Source: Mesocentrotus franciscanus (taxonomy: Eukaryota > Echinodermata > Echinoidea > Camarodonta > Strongylocentrotidae). From it: a DNA stretch of 64,000 nt. The stretch lies in NCBI GenBank assembly GCA_037976565.1, contig CP137672.1, positions 32,100,843 to 32,164,842 of the forward strand. Direction: 5' to 3'. Position numbers and translations under genes: made by a program. Under the pieces are notes generated by a model that did no database searches, was not told where the DNA came from, and saw only the letters and a program-made list of their open reading frames with translations. Position 1 is the stretch's first letter. Every line of letters starts with the position of its first letter. Positions 1 through 11,900 of this stretch are shown piece after piece.

Positions 1-94
1 TACACTTCTTTCAATTTTAGAATCATTGCAATTTGCTGTCTTGCCAGTACGTAAAGTCTTGCATAGAGGAATATAGATGACAGAGAGACCCGTC

Positions 95-3000
95 TCAGCT
101 GTCAGGAGGGTAGAGTTTGATTAGATGAGAGAGTTCCGAAGGATAGCGGGTCACCGGACAGCGCTGGTTCTTCTTGATGTAGGGGTAGATACAAGGGTAG
201 CAGAACACATAGCTGCCATTACAAAAATAAGGAATAAAGGCATATTAATTATAAGTTCTGTACTTGTTCCAAAAACTAAATGAAGAATTCACAATTATCA
301 TATCAGTGGCCTTTGACTAATGAACATATCTATGTGATAAATGATGCTTATCATAACTAACAACTCAACACAAAGCGTAGCATCCCCTCGCAGGGTACAA
401 ATGGCCTATATACGTCAGAACAAGTTACCTCCATTAGACTATACTATTATATTACTAGGCAAGGAAGTTAACCACATTTTCACATATATAATTAGGTGTT
501 TTTGCATATTTAATGAGCTATGACCTTTCACCTTTGACCTACATACTCGGAAATCGAACTTAGGCTTTATTTTGATACCATGTACCTTCATATCAAATTT
601 CATTAAAATCATTCAAACATTACTAAAGTTATCGATCGGAAACCAGATTTGCATATTTAATGAGCTATGACCTTTGACCTACATACTCGGAAATTGAACT
701 TAGGCTGTGTTTTGATACCATGTACCTTCATATCAAATTTGATTAAAATCCGTCAAACATTATTAAAGTTATCAAACGGAAACCAGATTCGCATATTTCA
801 TGAGCTATGACCTTTGACCTACATACTCCGAAATCGAACTTAGCCTGTATTTTGATACCATGTACCTTCATATCAAACTTCATTAAAATCCGTCAAACAT
901 TACTGAAGTTATCGATCGGAAACCAAATTTGAAGGAAGGACGGACAGCAGCGTTTCTATATCCCCTCCGACTTCGTCGGCGAGGGGATAATAATTGTGTC
1001 GCCATGTAATAGGTATCTGATGGCATGAGAAAGGAGAGTGAAATTTATCTTTATTTACCCTGATGTTAAGAGAGTAGTATCATTGGTTCGTTTCTTTTGA
1101 CAGAGTGGGCAAAGCGTGACGTCCCTTGGTAGAAGAATCTGACAGTATTCTGGCTCACGCTCCTGTACAACAACAAAATATCAAGACATTGTTTTGTCCG
1201 ATGTTCTAAAGTGAACATTATCAATCATATAGCCTGTCATATAGCCAGTACAGTCGGATAGCCAGGTCAATCAGATAGCCAGGTCGGTCGGATAGCCAGG
1301 TCAGTCGGATAGCCAGGTCAGTGGGATAGCCAGGTCAGTCATATAGCCAGATCAGTCAGATAGCCAGTTAGTCAGTGTGCCAAGTTGGGAGTCAGTCAAC
1401 TGGCATTCATGCAGGATACATGTCATAATTAACAACTAAATCAGGAAAGTACATAGCTTGGCAGCTATTTAATATGTTACCCAGGAAAGTACATAGCTTG
1501 GTAGCTATTTAATGTTACCTTGCTACCTATAAAAATGTCAGACTGATTTGACATCAGATCACTGTTATACATTGCAGGGGCAAATCCAGGATTCTGTAAA
1601 AGAAGGGGGGAGGGGGGATGGGCGCTATTCCCAAAAATGCAACAATTATGGGGGCATATTTTTGTTGTTGTGTACTACAGATATGCAAATGGGTTTCAAA
1701 AGGGAGGGTATAGGCCAGTTATGGGCCCCACAGATTTGACACTGGTTATTTATATCTCAAATCGGTCACTTAATCCATGATAATAATTCACCTTAGGTGG
1801 TTCAGGGATTGGCAAAGAAGTGGCAGCCAACGCAGACTGGTGATCATCACTCATGTACCACCACTCGAGGAATTGAAGGAAGAAGACACCTACAGACAGA
1901 CCGTTTGAGATAGCGATGGCAACCGCTCCTACCAGTCTCTTCAGGTAGTACAGTAATCTTGCTTTCAAGCTGGAATACGATAACATAATAAGAGACAAAA
2001 ATTTAGTTTATAGACATATTAAAAAAATATCCATTCCAGAAGTCATCATCAACGTCATCATCGTATAACATCCATTTTTTCTAACCTATGGAGTTGGCTG
2101 TTTCATCTCCTTTATATACATGTTGGTTTCATTTAACTAAGAGACATTGCTAAAACAAGGTGGGAGAGGGAAGGGAATGAAAAAAGTCACCCATTCAAAA
2201 AAAATTTGGAAATATCAATTTTAGAATATCTTCTCTTAAAGCCCAAGTCCACTCCAAAAATAACTTACTTTCAATAGAACCAGAAAAATCAGACAAACCA
2301 ATCAAAAAAAGTTTGAGCAAAATCGGATAACTAATAAGAAAGTTATGAATTTTTAATGACATGAAAAACTTTGAAAATCACTACACAAATTGGCAACTCA
2401 CTCATGAGTCTGTGACGGATGGTCCTCACTATCCACTAATTATTTTCTTTATATTGATAATATAAATTTCCTATTTTCACCCTAAGAATCTTATTTCTTC
2501 ACACCAGCATCCAAGTTAGATTGTTAGTAATATGTTTTTGTGTGGATGCACATATAAAAAGTAATTTTTGTCCAGTTAAAGATACTACAGGTGTATGTCC
2601 CTTTTGCAGCCAACATCAAATTCTGTAGACCTTTGCAGGAATTATGAATATGTCATGTATGTCCTATCTGTGAAATTTAAACGTTAGCAGTGTCCTAATA
2701 TTCAAATTATGCAAGGAAACCCGTTTACTTGCTAGACTTCACTGTCAGACACTATTGAGTGACTGACTGGCTTTTTCATCTTTGGTAATAACATACATAA
2801 AATGAGCTGTAAAGGGTACATGAGCATTTGTCTACATCAATAACCCACTTCTTGTAATGGCCAAAATTAAACTGATTGAATCTTTGCGCAGCATAAAACG
2901 TACGACCATTCGGTACAATGGTCTGAAAAATCAGACTATTACTTACTGGCTCTATAGCTCCTAAGTCGATTCGACAACTAATAGTCGTTATTTTCCCACT

Positions 3001-6000
3001 TAAAGACATTTTCAAGCCCCCTTTTTTTTAGGGAAGTTCTAAATTAGTATTGTCTTTCAAATGCCGTTGGAATTTAACCTTTTCATATTTTTGGCCTGCA
3101 AATGGGACATAGTACCTTTAAATCATGAAAAAATTGAATTTTATTTTTTATATAAAAATCAATAATTATGAAATACAATATTCAGAATATTCAGAAAATA
3201 GTATTAATTCTTCAAAATTCATAAAAGTTTTTGGGAAATGTCATGCACGTAATATGATACAAATCATATAACCTGGGCAAAGGCATGGGAAATCAAGTTT
3301 TGGGGATAAAAGGAAATTAATGGGATTAAACAATATAAAGCAATTGATAAGTTGTGAGGACATGACGTCACAAACACAAACATCTTGGCAATTTGTGTTG
3401 TGATTCTCATTGTTCCATAGTTTTACATACTTTTTCAAAAATGTATAACTTTCTTATTAGTTATCCGATTTTGCTCAAACTTTTTTGATTGGTTTGTCTG
3501 ATTTTTCTGCTTTTACTGAAAGTAAGTTATTTTTGGAGTGGACTTGCCCTTTAAATGTACCCTTGTTCACAAAATCTTTTACTAGGAAGTAAATATCTGA
3601 AAACTTGCCTGAAACTGACCAACTCCCCATTCTAAATTCTCTACCAACATCTATCGGACATGGGTAAAATAATTACTTTGGTTTTGGATGAAATGCTTTT
3701 CTCTGACTTGAGAAGAAAGCTTACAATTCATTAAATGCATTCTGGGAATCATATTTCAATATAGATGTAAAGATGTAAATTACATGTAGCTTTGTATAGG
3801 AGCATAATTACCTTGGATCTGCAGATAGGATAGCATCACTAGAGTCACTTGATAACCCAAATAGCATGTCTTCCTTTGATAAGTACTGTAATTGCACACC
3901 TAATAATGAAAAGGCAACAGAGAAAGTAGTCATATGAAACAGTCAATTGATCTTTATTTTCTTTTGGAAAAAGGAGCAGGGATGAAGCAGTGCTGAGACT
4001 TTGAATGCAACACCACTTTGAGCAAACATTTTCACAGGGGTATAACAGCAGGATAGGACACCATTCTGGATCAACTATTCCCTGGAATTCACCATAATAT
4101 GTCTAATCCTAGACAATAACTATCCCCTAGGGCAAAGCCCCTTCTCCCCAATCAACCAATCCCCGGAAAAAATAGCCCCAAAGTTAATTTTACTCCTTAC
4201 AAATTAATACTTGTATTATCCACTGCTGGCGCTGGGTGGTTGTCTGGTGGGTTAATTGTCCAGAGGGAAGTTGTCAGAGGTGGGGTGGGTGGGGGGTTCA
4301 TTTGCCGTAGGACCAATAGAAATACAGGGGGTTAACTTTGAAACTTACCTGCTAGTTTGAGGAATGGAGAATGAACTTGTGACTGCTTAAAGAGGTATCT
4401 TAGCTGATAGACCAGTACTGAAGACTGCGTGAGATAGAGAGCAAATGGATATATTTGTAAACACATGCATGGGATAACACAATACATTTAGCATATTACA
4501 GAAAAACACACAATGAGGGCTACATCAGCAGTTGAGGTGAGAGGACAGACAGATATTTAGGTACCAAGACTATAAAACACATCAAACAATATTTACTTGG
4601 CAATATCTAATGAAAATGCTTTCCCCACTAATTTTAGAAGAGAAAAGTGTATTCAACCAAAAAATGTTAGTTTCTCTTTATTAGAGGCTAGGAATTATCT
4701 AAGAAAAGCCTGGTGAAAACTAAAGGCATTACATTCTATTCTTGTTGAGCAACAGAGAAAAGTGTATTCAACCAAAAAATGTTAGTTTCTCTTTATTAGA
4801 GGCTAGGAATTATCTAAGAAAAGCCTGGTGAAAACTAAAGGCATTACATTCTATTCTTGTTGAGCAACAGATGTTTTTTTTTAAACATCGTATTACCTAT
4901 CTGCTCTGCTTTACAATCTTACAATGATAAATTCCAATGCAACAAAAGATTATCTCCTAATAAACATATTTTCCTCTTAAAAAGTCAAAGCACTGCACAA
5001 AGACATTGAAATATTTTTCTAACTATAAACATGAAAAACAGAACTTACTTCCCATGACAAATGCAGGTAGGGGTACAGAGCAAGAAAGATTTTCTTGTAT
5101 TTCTTCATGGTTTGCCTCCCTCTATCATTTGCATCTAAAGATTCATCAGTCCACTTCTGAAATTTGGCATCTAGTTTTAACTTGATATATGGAACAACAA
5201 CCTAGTAAAACAAGAAGTAAAATAATGCATTTGTTATTTAACACTACGCAAAATATCATCCAAGGCTTCAAGAGCACTCAACTATAAGCCATCATTAACC
5301 CTCTGCCTACGGGAACCGGGTGATCCCTGTATTATGTCTATGGGAATTAGAGAATTCAGTAGTCATCGGGTTAAGCAGTGTCACAAATTTGTGGAATATT
5401 TTGCATTATCTTTTGATTTATATAATGCTACCATAGGTCCTAAAATTAACAAATAACAATTGGTACATAAGCATCAAAAAGCAAAAGTCCCTAAAAACAA
5501 CTTGAAAGTATGTTGCACTTCTCAAATGAACAGATTTTCAAAAGGAAAATAAAACATTAAAATCTTTCAATTGGCAACATCTACATGAATGTTATCAATA
5601 AAATCTGGGATTTTTTTTGGTGTGCATTTATCATAATAGCCATGCATGCTCATTTAGCATACAATACAGTATATACTACATTTGTTTTAAGAATGGACCA
5701 AAACACAAATAGTGCAAATTTAAGGAGGCAAAGCTTTCTCAAATATCACTTTGCTTAAGGAAAATTATTCTGTTCCCTTTTTTCAGTTCCATCATGGTAT
5801 GATACTATACAAATAATACACAGGTGTGAGTGCGTTATGGTCAATGCAGCGCATGAGGGTATTCACTACGGTGCAATAAAATTCACGAGGAAGTGTATTT
5901 TGTGAAAACCCGAATAGCGCTGCATCGCCATAATATCACGAACGAAAACACGATTGTATATACACATTACAGTAAATATATTATACTCCACTCACAAGTA

Positions 6001-6138
6001 ATGCTAATGACATCCAGTGCTCTTTCTTGGGAAGACCTTCTGAGATTGAAGGGGCTGTGGAGGTAGAACTGTTGATAGGTACTCTTTTAAGACTATAAAA
6101 ATTCTCTGCAAATGATGCACCTATATGAAGAGGAAGGT

Positions 6139-6170
<32 letters not shown>

Positions 6171-7531
6171 TGAGTGAGCGAGAGAGAGAGAGAGAGTGAG
6201 AGAGAAGGAGAGAGCTCGATGAAAGATTCCTTGGTCTGGATAAGGTTTCATGTTTAATATTTCCATGTCACATACATAATTTACTGATATTCCATTTTAA
6301 CATTTGAAAGTAACATCATATTATATCTGAACAGAATAGTGAAAAGGTACCAGCAAGATATCTGCAGCTCAGAATGAAAAATAAGCAAGAAATATTACTC
6401 AATTATCTTATTCAATTCAAAAATTAATTTTGTAACTGCACTTCAAAATAGATAAACTACCTATATTGAAAATATTTTGCAACACAAGCTTTCATTCACA
6501 TTTTTAACTTTAAGGTGCACAAGGGTAATATGCTTAAAATCAGAAAACTTGGATTGAAATATATATACATGTACATGTAATATGTATATATATTTTGGAG
6601 CACAAACTCTTATGCACACTATTTTAAGTATATATAGGTTAAAGTCAAATCAAATCCTAAAAAGAAAATCAACATACTAGTCTTGGTGAGAAAGTGATGC
6701 TGTAGTATGAGATCAAGAATGGAATATACTTCATCTGACCATCTCTGTAATCTTCCAAACTGGGCAGGGTGATTCTCTGCTAATACCTGTTAAAAGAAAA
6801 ATAGGCTTGCATCATCACATCACAAATTATCCAGTGAAACAAGACTTTACTTGTACATGGATCTGCAATATTTGCTGTTTTGTGTGCAGTGTAAACTTGA
6901 ATTGCATTAAATAATATGATTACATGCCTTTTGAAACAGTAAAGAATCTGTTGTTACTCTAAGCAAAATACCTCATATGTATTTACAGTACACCTAGATC
7001 ATCCCTTATCAAGTTTGCAGTCTATGAGAAAGAAGAAAGAGGGGACTAAAAGATCAAGAAATAGAGAGAGAGAGGGAGAGAGGGGAGAGAGGGGAGAAAA
7101 GGAAGAAAGGGAGAGGAAAAATGAGATTTGAAGAGATCGAGAAGATGACAGCTAGAAGAGGAGAGGGAGAGGTAGAGAGAGAGAGAGAGAGAGAGGGGGA
7201 GAGAGAGGGAGGGTGTAAGATACCAAAGGAAGGGGAGAAAGAAAGAGTGGAGATAACAGAAGAGTGAAATATATATAGAGAGGAGAGGAGTGGGAGGGGT
7301 ATGATATTGAGGTAAGGGCTAGAGAATGAGAGGAGAAAGAGAGGGCAAGCTAAGGAGAGGGGATGGAGCTTGAGGAGAACACAGATCGATGCATTCAATT
7401 CATCTCACCTTTAAGAAGTATGATAAAGCAGGTCTAAGAGTCACCATCAAGCTCTCTTGAGCAAGAACCTCAAAATACGATGGACGGTTGTCAGTGGTCG
7501 CAGAGGTAAGATGAGCTCCAAACTCTGCCAT
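95..7531 (-). CDS. PEX12: PEX12, peroxisome assembly RING protein, nine coding exons, complete
   Basis: PEX12 is a peroxisomal membrane RING protein of the PEX2/PEX10/PEX12 ligase that ubiquitinates the import receptor PEX5. Coding exons in transcript order: 7409-7531, 6678-6786, 5996-6120, 5049-5201, 4349-4424, 3812-3899, 1792-1969, 1059-1138, 95-212. All have GT/AG borders and compatible phases; the joined frame is 1050 nt, 349 aa plus stop (human about 359). The start reads MAEFGAHLTSATTDNRPSYF, like the vertebrate N-terminus. The exon at 1792-1969 encodes the family signature NGLSVGVFFLQFLEWWY. The last two exons encode the degenerate RING: TLCPLC, then YVFCYPC, then RCPVT, ending LIKLYPPDS. 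It lacks the full set of zinc ligands of a classical RING, as is normal for PEX12. The 3' UTR leaves the window. Introns hold several transposons and tandem repeats, but no coding disruption is seen. Confidence 0.95.
504..990. repeat. Three tandem ~140-bp units ending in a GC-rich hairpin (PEX12 last intron)
   Basis: Units begin at 504, 651 and 791 with GCATATTT(A/C)ATGAGC and run through TTTGATACCATGTACC to GAAACCA. They differ by a few substitutions. The third unit runs into a GGAAGGACGGACAG tract and a perfect-looking hairpin at 961-987 with stem TCCCCTCCGAC and loop TTC. This looks like the end of a mobile repeat with internal tandem units. No coding potential was seen. Confidence 0.7.
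1225..1375. repeat. Minisatellite, ~17-bp unit GATAGCCAGGTCAGTCG
   Basis: At least six adjacent units of GATAGCCAGGTCAGTCG or close variants lie in the PEX12 intron between the exons at 1059-1138 and 1792-1969. Variation is mainly in the last four bases of the unit. Confidence 0.8.
1575..1744. mobile_element. Short hAT-like non-autonomous element (family A, copy 1)
   Basis: The left end CAGGGGCAAATCCAGG and the reverse complement of the right end, CAGTGTCAAATCTGTGG, form imperfect inverted termini typical of hAT-derived MITEs. The interior (TTGTGTACTACAGATATGC, then GGGTTTCAAAAGGGAGGG) matches the element at 13047-13224. An 8-bp target duplication is not evident, so the exact ends are uncertain. 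Confidence 0.5.
2240..3550. mobile_element. TTAA-flanked TIR element, 1.3 kb, hosting a nested second element
   Basis: The left end AGCCCAAGTCCACTCCAAAA and right end (reverse complement AGGGCAAGTCCACTCCAAAA) start inverted repeats of roughly 100 bp. Both sides are flanked by TTAA (2236-2239 and 3551-3554), as for piggyBac-type insertions. There is no transposase frame, so it is a non-autonomous copy. A second TTAA-flanked element occupies 2580-3117 inside it. It lies in the PEX12 intron between the exons at 1792-1969 and 3812-3899. Confidence 0.7.
2580..3117. mobile_element. Nested TTAA-flanked element, 538 bp (family B)
   Basis: The element is bounded by TTAA at 2576-2579 and 3118-3121. 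Its termini are AGATACTACAGGTGTATGTC and, reverse-complemented, AGGTACTATGTCCCATTTGC, so the shared core is GGTACTATGTCCC. The same family occurs at about 29342-29881 and 62005-62540 in the two long inverted copies. It is non-coding and probably piggyBac-derived. Confidence 0.65.
4641..4870. repeat. 115-bp direct tandem duplication, apparently exact
   Basis: Bases 4641-4755 and 4756-4870 read the same throughout, from AGAAAAGTGTATTCAACC to GTTGAGCAACAG. It lies in the PEX12 intron between the exons at 4349-4424 and 5049-5201. The lack of divergence implies a recent duplication, a polymorphism or an assembly artefact. Confidence 0.85.
5826..5943. repeat. Short inverted repeat, MITE-like
   Basis: GCGTTATGG with CAATGCAGCGC on the left mirrors GCGCTGCATCGCCATAATAT on the right, separated by about 70 bp. 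The stem is GC-richer than the surrounding PEX12 intron. The exact ends and any target duplication could not be fixed. Confidence 0.4.
6138..6215. repeat. (AG)n microsatellite
   Basis: Nearly pure AG dinucleotide tract with interruptions such as AGTGAGTGAGCG, in a PEX12 intron just upstream (in transcript order) of the exon at 5996-6120. Confidence 0.9.
7058..7340. repeat. Purine-rich GA/GGGA microsatellite tract
   Basis: A long GA-rich stretch in the first PEX12 intron, all purine on the plus strand for most of its length. It generates a spurious serine/leucine/proline-rich frame on the minus strand that should not be read as a gene. Confidence 0.85.
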
Positions 7532-8916
7532 ATTGATAATGAGCCGGATTTGCACTCACGAGATGTAATGAAGTTACCCTAGGCCTATATTTATCAGAAA
7601 GACAGTATGCCTGTTAAATCAATGGTGTTTTCAACATTAATTGTTACAAAGATGCATGATTTGTAGGTCGTACAGGACTCCATATTAATGCATTCTATAG
7701 ATGGTAAATAGAACCAAAAAAATGTTATCAAATATGTGCATCTGTTGTAAGTAGCTTATAATAGACTATGCCTGCTAAAGTTGCTCAAAAATCTTAAACA
7801 GCTTGCTATGCTCTCTGCTAGCTCTGAAAAAATTGGAGGCAGCAGGTGGGAGGCAGTGCAGTCTGAGGCACAAGCAACTTTGCATACCGGTAGTCTATAG
7901 TAGTATAGAGTCGACTCGAAGGAGAATTTGTAAACAAACTCAAAGAGTCAAACATTATTAATAATAATATTACAAAACTCAAAATACAAGAAGATCATGA
8001 CTCTTGTTTAGCTTTAATATGTTCCCTGCATATTTTCAATTTCATGACATTCTAATTTATTTAGCAATATTTACTGCAGTCAGGATGAAGATGAACTTCC
8101 AATTTGGAAGTAGACTGGATCACTCCAGCAAAGCATACATAGTCAATACTGCGTATATGGACCTCTAGCGCTGTACCATGTGCTAATACTAAATAGGCAT
8201 CAATTTCACACGTGAATAGTCAATACACTTATAACACACAAATGCACACAATCATGCCGATAAAACAGTGTAAGGAAGTTTGACAGTGGACTTACAATTT
8301 TAATTTTTAAATTATTCTTTCTAACATCGGTGAGTTGAAAAAATTGTATTTTACTGCTATTTAGGTGTCATCAATTGTCACTTAAGTACCGATTTTGAGT
8401 GAAATTAGTTTAGTTTTGTACAGTGGTGTTTGAAATGTTGAGATCAATAAAACAGGTTTTGCTACACAGCCATGATAGCGATGCAGCTATGTGTGGATCT
8501 GGAGCTGGATCTGGATCTCACGTTATATTTTTATACGCGTTATTTTATACTGATAAAAACTGCCGAAATCGGAAGTTATGACGACTGCCGAAAACGGGAG
8601 TTTTTTCAGATTTAAATGAGATCGTTGACATGTAAGACAAAGTCAGAGATGGTCTTATTATGATCTAGGAGTAACTGAGAATTATAAAAACGTAAAGTTT
8701 CTTAGCATTTGGAAATAAACCAATAAATTGCCGACTGGGGCCTGGCCTGGTTAAACAACACAATCACGCAGCAAGAGGAGGAGTCCACCTACCGCTGGAC
8801 TAGCCGCCTGTCGAACGAGCGTCTCCGCTCATAACTTGCGCCCTTGTTAAGTTGCGCGGGGATTTCAATTTCATAATTTGTTCGAATTAAAATAGCATAG
8901 GCCTACTTACCTTACG
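7532..8916. promoter_or_regulatory. Shared divergent promoter region of PEX12 and RAD51C
   Basis: This 1.39-kb stretch separates the PEX12 start (7531, minus) and the RAD51C start (8917, plus). Most of it is AT-rich with no frame of interest. The last 170 bases (8730-8890) are richer in G+C and CpG (for example CGCAGCAAGAGGAGG and GTTGCGCGGGG), consistent with the RAD51C core promoter. No TATA box is clearly placed. Promoter function is inferred from geometry only. Confidence 0.5.
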
Positions 8917-11900
8917 ATGCAGCGTGACATAAACAGCTTTCCTATTCCTCCCTCATTTAGGGCGAAGCTGAATAATGCAGGATTTAGTTCTGTTGCTGAT
9001 GTGTTGGAGCTAAAGCCATCAGAACTGAGCAAAGGTGAGCATGCAAGCAGCATCCCATTCTTCAAACTGTTGTGTTCAGTCCCATATGATGTTAATTGTG
9101 TTGTAATCTGTTGCAAGTGTATGTTGCATTATTTTTTTTTAGAGTGTTAATTTTTTTTTGTATCTAGTTCAGTATTAGCAGCTAGCTTATGAGGTAAAAT
9201 TCAGTCATCATGAAGCGTGGCTCATATTGATGGACGAAGCCAACGTATTAAACAAAATAAAAATTGAAGATGTTCATTTAAAAAAGTGTCAGTGCAGCTG
9301 CAGCTGCAGTAGTCTAGACTAGTCTAGACTTTTCGAAAATATTGAAAGAAAATATATTCAATAGCTTATTAATTTTGAAGTAAATGAATAATGAAATGGT
9401 AAGTTGGTACTTGGTAACATTAACATAAGTTGGACTCTCGATTTGATCTGTTCCAAGCTCTCTAATAAAGACTTTATTTGTCTTCTTTTCCAGAAATCTA
9501 AATCTAAATTAGATCTAGTATAAAAGTATAATGCAATGTTGTACTGTCTGTTGCCCGAGACCTAGAAATTCAATACATTTTTCTGAATTTCTGCAATCAC
9601 TATCACCCCTTCTTAATCTTTAATATTTCTTTTCAGAGTTAAATATTTCTAAAGAGGATGCCCTTGAGCTGATAAAAGCATTCAAGTCAGGAGCAAGTAA
9701 TCCTCTGGTGCAAGAGAAATCCCATCTGGAAGACCAAGGGTCACCAAAAGACTCATCACCAAGCACAAGGTCTTCAGATGTCGCATCCAGCAAACTTCCT
9801 GTTACAGTCACAACATCAGGTATAACAAATGAGAGGATATTCATCCGACTTAATTTCAATCTATTACATAGACATTCGATTCAACCTTTAAAGTTCAAAC
9901 GAGTCAACGATTTAGTCATTCATACTTCATTCATCTATTTCCATCACCCTCAAAGTCATAATAATACCAACTATCTATCAATGTTGCATCTTTTCTTTTT
10001 ATAGTCATCTAATATCCATTATATTGACCCATATATCTATATCCATCCTTCCATCAGGTTCTCCATCTATCCCTCCTTCGGTCCATCCATTCATCCATCC
10101 ATCCTTCCATTAGTCCATCTATCCATCCATCTATCAATCCATCAGTCCAACCATATCCATCTATCCACCCGTCGACCCATCCATCTATCAATCCATCAAT
10201 TTGACCACCTTCCAATTCATCTATCCATCTACTCAAATCCAACATCAAAATCTGATTAATTGATCCATCCATCTTTCAATCCATTTATCTATCCATCTAG
10301 TCTAGCTACCCACCCACCCATCCATCTATCCACCCATCCAAGCATTCACTCATCTATCCTCCCACTCATCCATACATCTTTCTACCCATCCATCCATCTT
10401 CCCACCTAATTACATACCCAATGATTTATTCATTTATCTATCCTTCCTTTCATCTACCCAACCAACCATCTATCTATCCATCCTTGCATCCTTCAACCCA
10501 CTGATCCACATGCCGATCCATCAAACTTTAAAGTTTAAACATAGCGAGCAAACTGTGTAATTATTTGATGGATTTGTTTCCCCTTTAACTCTCCAATTCT
10601 GCAGGTGGAGGAGATGGAAAGAGAACAGCTACAGCTTTTGAGATGCTTCAGAAAGAGCAATCTCTCCCTCCCATCATCACGTTCTGTGAGGAGCTGGATG
10701 AGATGCTAGGAGGCGGTGTACCCATGTGCAAGATTACAGAAATCTGTGGGGCTCCTGGTGTAGGCAAGACACAAACATGGTTAGCTACCTTAATACTAGC
10801 GTTACTTTATCTCAAAACCAAGAGTCTGAAGGTCAGATGTTTTTTGTTTTTTTTTCGGGGGTTTTCGGGGTCCACATTATAAACAATTATATACCTCACT
10901 TTAGAAATCTAGCCATCTGATTGGTCGAAATTGGAGTGATTTCAAGCCATGCCCAACTCACAGGGCATAGCAATAGCCCACAGGGCCTAGTTAAAAGTTT
11001 CTACCCTCCGCCTCATTATCCTGCGATTCCCATTGGTTTAATGCGATCCCCATAGGTTTGCGTGTTAAAATTGTCTACGTGCGAGCACGGACGCCATATA
11101 CAGTGCTCTTTGTCTGCGATTCCCAAACGATTGAAACTTTCACTCGAAGATTAAGCGAAGATTAACAGACGGTGTTTCAGATTTTCTGTGATGTTTTAAC
11201 AAATTTTTACTCACTAAAAGTCTAAGGTAAGAATTCTTGGTAGATTTTTGTTTTAATTCGGCATATAAAGGTCATATCGACTGCTTTAATACTCGAGGAC
11301 TAGCTGTTTCTATACTGGCTCGCGGGATAGTTGAATCCCTGCTATCACCCCTCGGCGCGCCGCCCACCCAGGCGCGCCTCGGGGTGATAGCAGGGGATTC
11401 AACTATCCCTTGAGCATATAGAAACAGCTAGTCCTCTCGTAGCAGTCGATATAACTATAATAGAGTTGCTTGCAAAGAAATCATAGAGAATAACAATTCA
11501 TGTAGGGATCTACACAACTTCAGAACAGTTATTTTTTCAGTTATCTCTCAAACTTTTACTGATTGTCTTTCTGATTTTTCTGCATTTTACTTTGTAAAGC
11601 CCTCCATTTTATATCCACTTAGTAAATTTAGATTTTAAAAAAGGTAGAAATGGTCAAACTTGTCTTTCCATATGTAATTAGTATCCAGCTGTGTGTGGAT
11701 GTCCAGATACCAGCCAGTCTTGGAGGGGTCGAAGGTGAAGCAGTGTACATTGATACAGAAGGCAGCTTCATACCGCAGAGAGCATGGGGCATAGCTCAGG
11801 CTGCTACAGAACATTGCCACACAATGGGAGATCAAGCAGGTATATGTGGCCTATTATGTGTACTGGTACCAGGAGCAATAGAGGTAGGGGGGGGGTAGGT

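Noticed and set aside
7054..7398. Minus-strand 114-codon Ser/Leu/Pro-rich frame
   Set aside because: Shadow of the GA-rich microsatellite in PEX12 intron 1.
10054..10272. Minus-strand 72-codon frame rich in W-I-D-G
   Set aside because: Translation of the (CCAT)n tetranucleotide tract in RAD51C intron 2; no splice or promoter context.
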